Source: Asanoa siamensis (GTDB lineage Bacteria > Actinomycetota > Actinomycetes > Mycobacteriales > Micromonosporaceae). Taken from it: a DNA stretch of 64,000 bases. This document shows positions 53,401 to 60,186 of this stretch, piece after piece (the stretch's first letter is position 1; each line of letters begins with the position of its first letter). The stretch covers positions 1 through 64,000 of the forward strand of contig NZ_BONE01000020.1 in NCBI RefSeq assembly GCF_016862555.1. Reading direction: 5' to 3'. The notes under the pieces were generated by a model that worked only from the letters and a program-made list of their open reading frames with translations, ran no database searches and was not told the origin of the DNA. A program made the position numbers and the translations under genes.

Positions 53401-53766
53401 CATGCCGCCGACCTTCGCCGGGGCGACGGCGGCGGCGCGCGCGGTGCCGCCGCCCTTCGTCGTGTCGACGGCGGCCGTCACCGGCAGGTCGGCCACGCCG
53501 GCGGTGGGCCAGGTGACCGTCGCCGGCTTCGTGACGCGGGCGTCGGAGACCGGGTTCTCCCGGCGGGGCTTCACCGCCTGCGGCGTGCCGGTGACGGTCT
53601 CACCGAACTCCTTGACGGCCGGCGGTGCCTGTGTGCCTCCCGCGGCCGCGGCGGGTGCGCCGAGGCCGGAGAGGATGCCGGCGCTGACGACGGCCGTCAT
53701 CAGCCAGGTGACGGGCCGCACCACCCGACGGCGGTAGCGGCGACCGAGAAAGACGCGCGAGAACAT
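47470..53766 (-). CDS. RHS-repeat polymorphic toxin with variable C-terminal nuclease-like domain
   Basis: 2,098 aa. A signal peptide (TWLMTAVVSAGILSGLGAPA) is followed by a large beta region, some 20 YD/RHS repeats (TTYDKIGRKTASYHGT type), and the core ARLYDPAIGRFISVDP ... YQYGRNNPVTWADPTGL. After that (residues about 1846-2098, bases 47473-48231) the DNA loses its GC bias. It encodes a Pro/Asp linker, hydrophobic LNIAMTFAGGLALKLAKKYG and a final 85 residues with KNKHLSTFGGKYAKF and TGIRIMVNEAGKVFNAFP, resembling BECR-type RNase toxins. ATG 53766 has GGGGAG. Confidence 0.85.
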   Translation of the reverse strand: MFSRVFLGRRYRRRVVRPVTWLMTAVVSAGILSGLGAPAAAAGGTQAPPAVKEFGETVTGTPQAVKPRRENPVSDARVTKPATVTWPTAGVADLPVTAAVDTTKGGGTARAAAVAPAKVGGMAVGVRAPKATDQRSAQSVPGTVRMEVAPRATSTAVGVDGPVVSVRRTDSARSPQKLSVSLGYGGFADAYGGDYGARLRLVKLPACALTTPTKAQCAAAVPVKSTNDSAADVVTADVDVTADAAVFALAAGDSSAQGNYTATKLAPSSKWNVQPSSGAFNWSYPLRLPPTPGGNVPEVSFNYSSQSVDGRTSATNNQGSWVGEGFNYEPGYIERRYKSCNDDGHETSADQCWSHENATIMLGGQSGELIKDASARWRMTTDTDWKIEPKTGATNGDNNGEYWLVTTPDGQQHTFGLNRLEGWTSGKPETNAAWTVPVFGDDSGEPCYNATFANASCQQAWRWNLDSTRDLHDNVTSFYYARETNYYARNGKTDVNGTEYHRGGYLDRIEYGQKYGAVHTTQAPARVRFSVAERCLVTSTFDCAENKLTEANATHWPDVPADRICAPGTKCKLEQAAPSFFTRKRLTAISTEIRKGTGWDLVDTWALDHWFTDNSDGSKTLWLNQILHTGHVGDGTVALPAIQLIGDQYDNRIDLPNDSIAALMRFRVTTIYTDSGSQIDVTYADPDCSAGNLPSPGSSTRRCYPVKWTPNFGDPVDDWFHKYVVKEVIETDRTGGGPDMVTRYEYVGGAAWRKGDLDGFNKAEDLTWNDWRGYQTVRVTRGDGQTMTTRSDHTFLRGMDGNKLPNGSSQSASVTDSTGTTHTDTDELAGQELETVTYNGSAQVAKVITVPWLHESGKQTNSWGSTRSTYVRPGTIRNLTALAAGGWRETKTVNKYDTTHGRLTEVDDLGDVAGGKDADDRCTRTTYADNAGKWIYSLASRVETVAVKCATGPNRATQVITDVRTWFDGQAYGAAPTIGDPTRTEKLKSHDGTTATYVTEAVSTFDGYGRPKTVADNAGSTTTTTYTETDGLTTRKEEVGPMGSTWKVTTDYAQHWGLPAGQTDLTGQRGEMEYDALGRLVNVWLPDRSRAAGTSPSMKYTYLQRADKPTAVKTEKVNIDGSYVAEWELYDGFLRPRQKQTVGPEGGRLVTDTFYTATGQIGRTNDVYHMAGTPSDVLLVSDNGDANGQTVIEYDGADRAVAEVFRVSGDEKWRTTTIYGGDRVSVDPPTGGVPTTTITDGRGQKTSLLQYTGAGPSGASHETKYTYTAAGQMATLTDPANNVWKWTYDQRGRQIAAEDPDAGKSTSTYDDLDRQLTGTDARGNLITTTYDKIGRKTASYHGTAETGTKVAGWTYDTYYRGQMATSQRIVEGKTYGVAYIGRDYLYRPTRTRYVVPSVAGMEELAGNYEFTSTFNRDDTLQGQTWPAGGGLAAEAVVYDYDAIRRPVSMTSGIGGYVSNVKYAQTGELMQYRLSDGGKWASMTYTYEKGTKRLQSSRLDRQGAPVVDIDARYSYDAAGNVQSIDDNPAGGTRDAQCFTRDGLNRITDAWTSASTAVDPCAGGASTTGVGGPAPYHHSYTYDVTGSRDTETIHGVNGGSDVVRDYSYPAAGQPRAHALGKIVEQTSAGQRLYEYAYDASGNMTTRTQVGVTQTLNWTKEGKLASVVAGGQTQASFEYDADGNRMLRKEPNATTLYLPGMELKLNNATRAVEGTRFYSFAGQTVAVRTVQGVKFLASDHQGSQSAVVDATTGAITRRRMTAFGTERGAPAGAWPGDKGFVGGTMDTTTGLTQLGARLYDPAIGRFISVDPVFTADDPSQLNAYQYGRNNPVTWADPTGLSIPPEDTGRIKTGGGDTPPPDPGDDEGGEGSTATGYVEDPELVKAREDAEKAKQRLINGAKMLGKIAMDELGITAGLDCLTTGDLGACGETALNIAMTFAGGLALKLAKKYGLPWEWGNAARVAKLVKTAGDDIVGGGLSWINKVKRVRQLEERAKGALQQASELAFKAADDPSSIFIKNKHLSTFGGKYAKFDSADISEVQTWVAEGLRSEGAVFKTNGDGSFKMEVDLQRPIGTRGQTGIRIMVNEAGKVFNAFPIKMG

Positions 53767-53804
53767 GGGAACTCCCCGTGAAGAGTCGCGATTGCCGGCC
53801 GGGC

Positions 53805-56420
53805 TCACAGGTCGACCTGCCCGTCACCCGGCTGGTTGAGCAGCTGCACCGTCGTGGCGTCGAGCACGCCCGAGTAGGTGCGGATCTCGTCGACGGCACC
53901 GTTGAAGTACTCGGCCCACACCCCGTCGAGGAACGCGCGGCCGACCTGGAGCCCGCCCGAGGCGTTCCAGGCGGCGCCGTTGACGGCCTTGCCCGTGACG
54001 GTGGGCTGACCGTCGACGTAGAGCTTCACCTCGTTGGTGAACGCGTTGTAGGTCAGGGCGACCTGTTGGCCCCAGAGCTCGTCGGTCTGCTCGGCCTCGG
54101 AGTCGTAGGCGGTCACCTTGTCCGCGCCGACCGTGTCGGTCTTCGTCATCATCAGCTCCCACCGGTTCGCGGCGTTGCGGCGCACCACGAAGGCGCTGGT
54201 GTGCGCGCCCGGTTGGGAGAGCACCGCCTGCGGCTGCCCCGGGTCGATCGACGCCACCCGCACCCGGGCCACGACCGAGAAGCTGTGATCGGTCGGCACC
54301 GGCGCGCTCGCCGTCGCGGCGTAGTCGTCGACGCCGTCGAGCCGCAGCTCACCGGCACCGAGCATCGGGATGGACGGCGGGTCGCCGAACGGGTCGTCCA
54401 CACCGAGGACGGCGCCGCCCCCGAGCGTGAGCGGCTGGCCGGCGCGGTGCTCGGGGCTGACGCCGCCGGGTGCCGTGTCGACCGGCCAGTAGCCCTTCCG
54501 GGTGGCCTTGACCTCGGAGATCGGGCCGCCCTCGTTCGGGACGACGACCCTGTTGAACAGGGAGACGTCGGCGACGTCGCCGTTGAGGTAGTTGGTGTAG
54601 GTGCCGAGCTCCAGGTGCCGGCCGATCTGGACGGCACCGCGCGCCGCCAGCCGGGAGCGGCGTTGCGACTCGGTACGCACCCCGTCGACCAGGATCGCGA
54701 TCGTGCCCGCCTGCTGGTCGAACATGCCCACCAGGTGCGTCCACCTGCCCGCCTCGACCGTCCCGCCGACGACCGTCCACCGGCCGAGCGAGTTCACGTC
54801 GGTCGTCGGGAAGCCGAACTCCCACGCGGCCCGACCTGCGTCGTAGCCGAGGGTGAACCCGGCCTGGCCCGCACCGTCCTGCGAGACGACCGTCTGACTG
54901 CGGCCGAGCTCGTCGAGCTTGACCCAGGCCGACACCCCGAACGACCGTTGGGTATTGACGATCTCGGTCTCCGCGGTCTCCAGATAGCCGGCACCCGCAC
55001 CCGGGCCGGGCAGGCTGACGGCCCGGTCCGAGGCACCGCCCGGTCCGGCGACACCGAACTCCACACCCTCGCCGTGCTTGATCGCGGGTGCGCCACCGAC
55101 GTCCCGGCCCTCGGCGGCCGCGTCCGCGGCTTCCTCGGCGGCGGCGTCGTCGGCCATCTGCCACTCGGCGATCGCCTTCGCGCCCGCGCCAACCCGGAAC
55201 GAGCAGTTGGCGATCGCGCTGGTCTTGTTCGCCCGGTCACGCGCCAGGACGGTGATGAACATGACCCCTTCCTCCTGCGGGAGGTACACCATGGTCACCG
55301 GGCCGCCGTCGGTGGCGGGCCGCAGCACGTTGGCCGGTGAGGGGTTCGTGTTGATGCCGTACTGGTACTCCACGACATCGGTCGAATCGGAGTCGAAGGT
55401 GAACGTGCTCTGGACGCCGACCCCGTTGCGCCAGGTCGCGTTCGAGTAGGTGGCGCAGTCGATCAGCCGGTCCTCGAGATACTCGGCCGACTTGACCTTC
55501 GGTGCCGACGGCGTCGTGGCGTCGTAGATGAACTCGCACGGCGGCGGTCCGCCGTCCGAGCTCCACGGCCCGTAGATCGTGCCGTCGGAGGTCCGGACGT
55601 CCCACAGCACCGTCACGTTCTGCGGGATGGTCTTGGGAACGGTGTAGTCGAACCGGGACCCGCTGGCCTTCTTGCCCGTCGTGTAGAGCAGCTGCTGCTG
55701 GGTGCCGCCCGGCGGGGTCCAGCGCACCCGGAACTGGCCCGAGACCGGCTCGGAGACGTTGCCGGTGAGGTGGTCCGGGTCGCGCAGCACCGCGGACAGC
55801 CGCGGCGGGGTGTCGACGTAGGGCCGGCCGGTGCCGGACAGGCAGGCACCACCGGGAGACATCGACAGGTCGGTCGTCGCCGGTTTCGCCGGTGCCCGGT
55901 TCCAGTTGACCCGCAGCAGGGCGTTGGAGCAGAACCGCTTCCAGTGCTCCTTGTTGGACTCGTTCTCGGCCCTGATGCCGAAGGTGGTGCTGGTGCGGTT
56001 CTTCGTGACGGCGTCCTTGATCGCGTTGGTGACCTCGAAGACGGTGTTCCGCGTGGTCGACTTGCACGACTGCTCGGCGCCGACGCTCCTGGTCTGCAGG
56101 TGGGTCGACCAGGAGGGCATGTTGTTCCAGTTGGTGGAGGCGCTGGCGGCGCCACTCATCTGGTAGATCATGATGTCGCGGGCGGTGTCGTTCCAGCCCC
56201 GGGCGAGCGAGACCTGGAACTCCGCCTTGATGATCGTCTTGCCCTTGTAGTTCGAGGGCATGTTGTAGATCAGCCGCTTGATCTCGGAGTTGTTGCACTC
56301 CGGGTCAGGGCGGCAGTAGCCGGCGCGCTCGTCGGTCTTGCCGTCGAACTTCGCGTACTCCTCGTTCGGGTAGCCGGAGTCGACCATCGTCCAGAAGCTC
56401 GGCGTGGAGCTGGACCACAT
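53805..56420 (-). pseudogene. LamG/DNRLRE-domain surface protein, 5' end missing
   Basis: 871 codons from ATG 56420. The beginning is a DNRLRE-like carbohydrate-binding domain (DSGYPNEEYAKFDG ... ADVLLRVNWNRAP type), then two LamG domains (FGVSAWVKLDELGRSQTVVS; FSVVARVRVASIDPGQPQAV). No signal peptide remains. In-frame codons upstream still read GSRYPVYIDP, the usual lead-in of this protein, and then hit TGA (56459-56457), so the 5' half was lost at about 56450. It ends 38 bases before the RHS gene, with which it is normally cotranscribed. Confidence 0.7.
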
Positions 56421-56440
56421 CGGGTCGATGTAGACCGGGT

Positions 56441-56456
56441 AGCGGCTGCCACGACA
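56441..56456. other. Junction of two truncated genes
   Basis: Plus-strand methyltransferase codons begin at 56450 and minus-strand LamG codons are readable up to 56450-56456. The joint overlaps GGCAGC/GCTGCC micro-homology, compatible with a deletion or inversion end-joining event, or a mis-assembled contig join. Confidence 0.5.
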
Positions 56457-56668
56457 TCAACCGCGCGCAGGCCGACGACATCGTCAGCTTCTGGAACGCG
56501 CACGGCACCCCGAAGATCGTCTACCGGAGCTCGGCCCAGATCGCCCGCTTCTTCGAGGGGCTCGACCTCCTCACCCCCGGCGTCGTCCCCTGCTCCCGCT
56601 GGCGGCCGGACCCGGGCGACCCGGACCTCGACGTCAACCAGTACTGCGGCGTCGGCCGTAAGCCGTAG
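56450..56668 (+). pseudogene. DUF574 methyltransferase C-terminal fragment
   Basis: The frame reads HDINRAQADDIVSFWNAHGT, PKIVYRSSAQIARFFEGLDL, LTPGVVPCSRWRPDPGDPDL and ends YCGVGRKP with TAG 56666-56668. It corresponds to the last 70 residues of the family represented complete at 28456 and 34430 (FFEGLDLLTPGVV is the hallmark). There is no SAM-binding part or start codon. It is truncated exactly where the opposing LamG gene is truncated. Confidence 0.75.
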
Positions 56669-56678
56669 GGCCGCTGCC

Positions 56679-56684
56679 TAGACT
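56679..56684 (+). promoter_or_regulatory. -10 hexamer for the Nudix gene
   Basis: TAGACT ends 7 bases before ATG 56692, with no SD; leaderless start inferred. Confidence 0.45.
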
Positions 56685-56691
56685 CGGCCGC

Positions 56692-57180
56692 ATGAGTTGG
56701 GACGAGTCGTACCACGGCAGGTTGCGGGCCATGGCCGGTGACAGCGAGGTGCTCATCATGATCGGCGCGCGGTGTGTGCTGCGCGACGAGCAGGGGCGCA
56801 TCCTGTTGATGAAGCGCAGCGACAACGGGCTGTGGGCCGTGCCCGCCGGCGGCATCGAGCTGGGCGAGACCGTCCGTGAGTGTGCCGCGCGCGAGGTCTT
56901 CGAGGAGACCGGTCTCACGCCGACCGACCTCGTCCCGATCGCGATCCAGAGCGGTGCCGAGTCCACCGAGACCAACCAGTGGGGGCACACCTACCAGTTC
57001 CACATCACCGTCTTCCTCGCCACCGCGTGGACGGGCGAGCTGGTCAGGCAGACCGACGAGAGCACCGACGCCGCCTGGTTCGCGCCCGACCAGCTGCCCA
57101 GCCCGCGGTCCCGCAACGTCGACAGGTCGCTGCGGGTGCTGGAGCACCACGACCGCACCGGCACCTTCCTGGCCGAATAG
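56692..57180 (+). CDS. Nudix hydrolase
   Basis: 162 aa. The Nudix box is complete: GGIELGETVRECAAREVFEE followed by TG (GX5EX7REUXEEXGU). MIGARCVLRDEQGRILLMKR precedes and TYQFHITVFLATAWTGELV, WFAPDQLPS follow. It hydrolyses a nucleoside-diphosphate derivative; the exact substrate is unknown. It starts 23 bases after the methyltransferase fragment. Confidence 0.9.
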   Translation: MSWDESYHGRLRAMAGDSEVLIMIGARCVLRDEQGRILLMKRSDNGLWAVPAGGIELGETVRECAAREVFEETGLTPTDLVPIAIQSGAESTETNQWGHTYQFHITVFLATAWTGELVRQTDESTDAAWFAPDQLPSPRSRNVDRSLRVLEHHDRTGTFLAE

Positions 57181-57183
57181 CGG

Positions 57184-57927
57184 TCAGAGCCGCGCCAACC
57201 CGCCGTCGGCCATGACGGTCTGGCCCGTCACGAAGGCGGCGTCGTCGCTCGTCAGGAAGGCGACGGTCCCGGCGACGTCGCCGGCCTCGCCGGGCCGTTT
57301 GATCGCCTGCGCCTGGGCCACCTGCGACACCGCGTCCGCCGAGCGCTCCGCGAGCACCCCGGGCGTACGGCTCAGCGTCGGGCCGACCGCGTTGACGGTG
57401 ATGCCGTCCGCCGCCAGGTCGTTGGCGAGGCCACGGGTCAGCCCGATGATGCCCATCTTGCTGGCGAAGTAGTGCGACAGCCCAGGGGTCGCCGTGACGA
57501 TCGAGTTGGACGTCAGGTTGACGATGCGACCCCAGCCGCCCTGCCGCATCAGGGGCAGCAGGGCCTTGACCATCAGGTACTGCGAGTCCAGGTTGACCGC
57601 CAGCACCCGGCGCCAGGTCGCGTAGTCCAGGTCGCCGATCTCCCGGAACGGGAAGGTGCCGGCGTTGTTGACGAAGATGTCGGCGCGGCCGAACCGTTCG
57701 GCGACCGCGGCCCCGACCGCGGCCGTCCGCAGCGGGTCCGACACGCCGGCCGCGAAGCCCAGGGCCCGCGGGCCGAGCAGCGCGACCGTCTCCGCGGGCT
57801 TCTCGAGGTCGACCGCCACCACGATCGCGCCTCGGGCGTCGAGGTCGCGGGCGATGGCCTGAACGATGCCGCGGCCGGCCCCGGTGACGACGGCCACCCG
57901 CCCCGCGTGCGTCTGTGAGTTGGACAT
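57184..57927 (-). CDS. Short-chain dehydrogenase/reductase (SDR)
   Basis: 247 aa. VVTGAGRGIVQAIARDLDAR is the cofactor loop (TGxxxGI), VDLEKP the NAD-type acid, NNAG in IFVNNAGTFPF, catalytic Ser in NLTSNSIV and YxxxK in HYFASKMG. NAD is favoured by the Asp. The substrate is unknown. ATG 57927 has AGGAG at 6 bases. It is downstream of the MFS gene with a 12-codon mini-ORF between, so it is cotranscribed. Confidence 0.9.
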   Translation of the reverse strand: MSNSQTHAGRVAVVTGAGRGIVQAIARDLDARGAIVVAVDLEKPAETVALLGPRALGFAAGVSDPLRTAAVGAAVAERFGRADIFVNNAGTFPFREIGDLDYATWRRVLAVNLDSQYLMVKALLPLMRQGGWGRIVNLTSNSIVTATPGLSHYFASKMGIIGLTRGLANDLAADGITVNAVGPTLSRTPGVLAERSADAVSQVAQAQAIKRPGEAGDVAGTVAFLTSDDAAFVTGQTVMADGGLARL

Positions 57928-57939
57928 GGTGCACTCCTG

Positions 57940-57978
57940 TCATTCCTGTTCGACAGTCCACAGTGGGCCGTCAATCAT
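57940..57978 (-). CDS. 12-codon mini-ORF between MFS and SDR genes
   Basis: ATG overlaps the MFS stop (ATGA at 57978-57975) and reads IDGPLWTVEQE, stopping 12 bases before the SDR start. Its end contains the SDR's AGGAG site. It could couple translation of SDR to MFS; there is no evidence that the peptide functions. Confidence 0.25.
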   Translation of the reverse strand: MIDGPLWTVEQE

Positions 57979-59183
57979 CGAGAGCTCCTGTTTCCTGTGT
58001 GGAGCGCGGTCCCTACCGCGGCGGCCGTGCCCAGGGTGAGAGCGGTGCCGAAGCCGACCATCGTCGGCGCGAGGGCCACGTACCGGATGACGACGCTGAA
58101 GGCGACCGACGGCAGGCCCATGCCGGCGTACGCGATGATGAAGAAGACGGCGAGCACCCCGGCCCGGCTCGCGGGCGCCGCGGCCAGCACCGTCTCCGTG
58201 ACCGCCGCCTTGAACAGCAGCCCGCCGCCGGCCCCCGCGATGGCCGCACCGGTCAGGAACAGCCACAGCGCCGGGTGGTAGAGCGCCGTCACCGTGACCG
58301 CGAGTCCCGCGGGGAAGAGCACGCTGCCGATCACCATCAGCCGCCGGGGAGCGACGGGCCCGAGCAGGAGTTGCGCGCCCGCCGAAGCGGCGAACGCGGC
58401 GAACGGCGCCAGGCCCAGCACGAACGACGACGTGACGCCGAGCTCGCCGCGCAGCACGACCGCGCCGAGCGACGAGAAGAAGCCCATCAGCGCGAACGCG
58501 AAGAACCCCACGACCGCCGCGGCGGCGAACAACCGGGCGCCGCCCGGCCGCAGCGCGAACCGCCGGCCATCGGGTGCCGCGCGCGGGTCGACGGTCTCCG
58601 GCGTCACCGCCACCAGCACCAGGAGGCCGGCTATGACGACGGCGAGGACGAGGTACGAGGTGACCAGCGGCCCCGGCACCCACTGCGCCAGCGCGCCGGC
58701 CAGCAACGGCCCGAGCGCCAGACCGCCGAGGTTGGCCACCGCCGACGTCAGCATCGGCACACCCGAACCGGTGCGCTCCGGGTGGGCCGCGCCGTAGAGG
58801 TCGGTCAGGTACGCCGTCGCGGTGGACGCCATCAGCCCGACCGCGACGCCGGTCAGCACCCGCCCGACGATCAGCCCGGGCAGGTCGGGCCAGGCGGCCA
58901 TGACGAGCGCGGCGACGATGCCGACGGCGAGCCCGGGCGCGATGATCCGGCGGCGGCCGAACCGGTCCGAGAGGTGCCCGAGGGTGCCGAAGCTGACCGC
59001 GGCGCCTGCCACCATCGCCGCGAACGCGATCGTCACCTGCATGGGGCCGAAGTGGTCGCGGGCCTGGTAGAGCGGCCAGAGCGGGGTCGGGAGCGTGCCG
59101 AAGGCCATCAGGGCGCCGAACGCGACCGCGACGAACCAGAAACCGTGGCTCGTGCGGGCCCGCGGAAGAGAAAGAACTGTCAC
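57975..59183 (-). CDS. MFS transporter (drug/H+ antiporter type)
   Basis: 402 aa with 12 predicted helices. The loop 2-3 motif A is GHLSDRFGRRRIIAPGLAVG; motif C-like GPLLAGALAQWVPGPLVTSY lies in helix 5, indicating an exporter. The start is GTG 59183; ATG 59190 is in another frame. It is the first gene of a MFS-mini-ORF-SDR group divergent from LysR. Confidence 0.85.
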   Translation of the reverse strand: MTVLSLPRARTSHGFWFVAVAFGALMAFGTLPTPLWPLYQARDHFGPMQVTIAFAAMVAGAAVSFGTLGHLSDRFGRRRIIAPGLAVGIVAALVMAAWPDLPGLIVGRVLTGVAVGLMASTATAYLTDLYGAAHPERTGSGVPMLTSAVANLGGLALGPLLAGALAQWVPGPLVTSYLVLAVVIAGLLVLVAVTPETVDPRAAPDGRRFALRPGGARLFAAAAVVGFFAFALMGFFSSLGAVVLRGELGVTSSFVLGLAPFAAFAASAGAQLLLGPVAPRRLMVIGSVLFPAGLAVTVTALYHPALWLFLTGAAIAGAGGGLLFKAAVTETVLAAAPASRAGVLAVFFIIAYAGMGLPSVAFSVVIRYVALAPTMVGFGTALTLGTAAAVGTALHTGNRSSR

Positions 59184-59222
59184 GTCTCATGCCAACGGAT
59201 GGCCTGGCCGAACCTTATTCAG

Positions 59223-59242
59223 CTCCAGCACGAATGCTGGAG
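59223..59242. promoter_or_regulatory. Dyad 1 of the lysR/MFS intergenic region
   Basis: CTCCAGCA-N4-TGCTGGAG, a perfect 8-bp dyad, just upstream of the MFS start region. Confidence 0.6.
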
Positions 59243-59257
59243 ATAGCTTCCATCTCC
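59239..59257. promoter_or_regulatory. Dyad 2, overlapping dyad 1
   Basis: GGAGAT-N7-ATCTCC; contains a T-N11-A-like LysR box and shares 4 bases with dyad 1. LysR proteins commonly bind two adjacent sites, one near their own start. Confidence 0.55.
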
Positions 59258-59274
59258 GTGAGAGATAATGGGGC

Positions 59275-60159
59275 ATGGAGCTGCGGAACCTCCGGCACTT
59301 CGTCGCCCTCGCCGACGAGCGGAGCTTCACCCGGGCCGCCGCGCGCGAGTTGATCGTGCAGTCCGGCCTGTCGACCTCGGTGCGGGCGCTGGAGAAGGAC
59401 GTCGGCGCCCGGCTCTTCGTGCGCGGCACCCGCCCGGTCCGGCTCACCGCCGCCGGCGAGGCCCTGCTGGTCGAGGCCCGCCGCACGCTGGCCGCGGCCG
59501 ACGCCGCCCGGCAGGCGGTGCGCGAGGTCGAGGGTGTGCTGTCGGGTCGCCTCACGGTCGGCACCATCGAGAGCAGCGGCCACACGCTGCCGTTCACGCT
59601 CTGGCTCGCCGAGTTCGCGCTCGCCCATCCCGGCGTCGAGATCGCGACGATCCAGCGACCCGCGCTGACGATGATCGAGATGGTGGCCGGCGGGGAGATC
59701 GACTGCGCGCTGCTGCCCGCGACCCCCGACGCCGGCCTGGCCGTACTCCCGCTGGTCGCCGATCCGATCGTCCTCGCCTGCGCGCCCGACCACCCGCTCG
59801 CCGGGGAACCGACGGTCCGGCTGGCCCGACTCGACGGTGAGCGGTTCGTCGACACACCGCGCGGCTGGGTGATCCGGGCGCAGGTCGACGACGCGTTCCG
59901 GGCGGCCGGCCTCACGCGGCGGATCGTCTGCGAGGTCAGCGACTGGCTCACGGTCGTCGACCTGGTCGCAGCCGGCGTCGGCGTCGCGCTGATCCCCGAG
60001 GGCCTCAACCTGCCCCGCCGACCGCACCTGATCCCCCTGGCCGACGTGCACCTGGAACGCCGCCTCGACGTCGTCTATCCCGCCGGGGCCGCCGCGAGCC
60101 CGGCCACCCGCCGGTTCGTCGCCCTTCTCGAGCAACGCCGACGCGCGAACGGAAGCTGA
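59275..60159 (+). CDS. LysR family transcriptional regulator
   Basis: 294 aa. Residues 1-60: MELRNLRHFVALADERSFTR, AARELIVQSGLSTSVRALEK, GARLFVRGTRPVRLTAAGEA form the HTH. The C-terminal effector domain has two Rossmann-like lobes (LTVGTIESSGHTLPFTLWLA, GVGVALIPEGLNLPRRPHLI). GATAAT lies 5 bases before ATG 59275. It likely controls the divergent MFS-SDR group. Confidence 0.9.
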   Translation: MELRNLRHFVALADERSFTRAAARELIVQSGLSTSVRALEKDVGARLFVRGTRPVRLTAAGEALLVEARRTLAAADAARQAVREVEGVLSGRLTVGTIESSGHTLPFTLWLAEFALAHPGVEIATIQRPALTMIEMVAGGEIDCALLPATPDAGLAVLPLVADPIVLACAPDHPLAGEPTVRLARLDGERFVDTPRGWVIRAQVDDAFRAAGLTRRIVCEVSDWLTVVDLVAAGVGVALIPEGLNLPRRPHLIPLADVHLERRLDVVYPAGAAASPATRRFVALLEQRRRANGS

Positions 60160-60186
60160 CGCCGCCCGTACGGCACGATGCTGCCT

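Noticed and set aside
48397-53781. An open plus-strand frame of about 1,800 codons antisense to the RHS gene
   Set aside because: Arg/Val/Asp-rich shadow of a GC-rich gene with no domain; the minus strand carries the signal peptide, YD repeats and RHS core.
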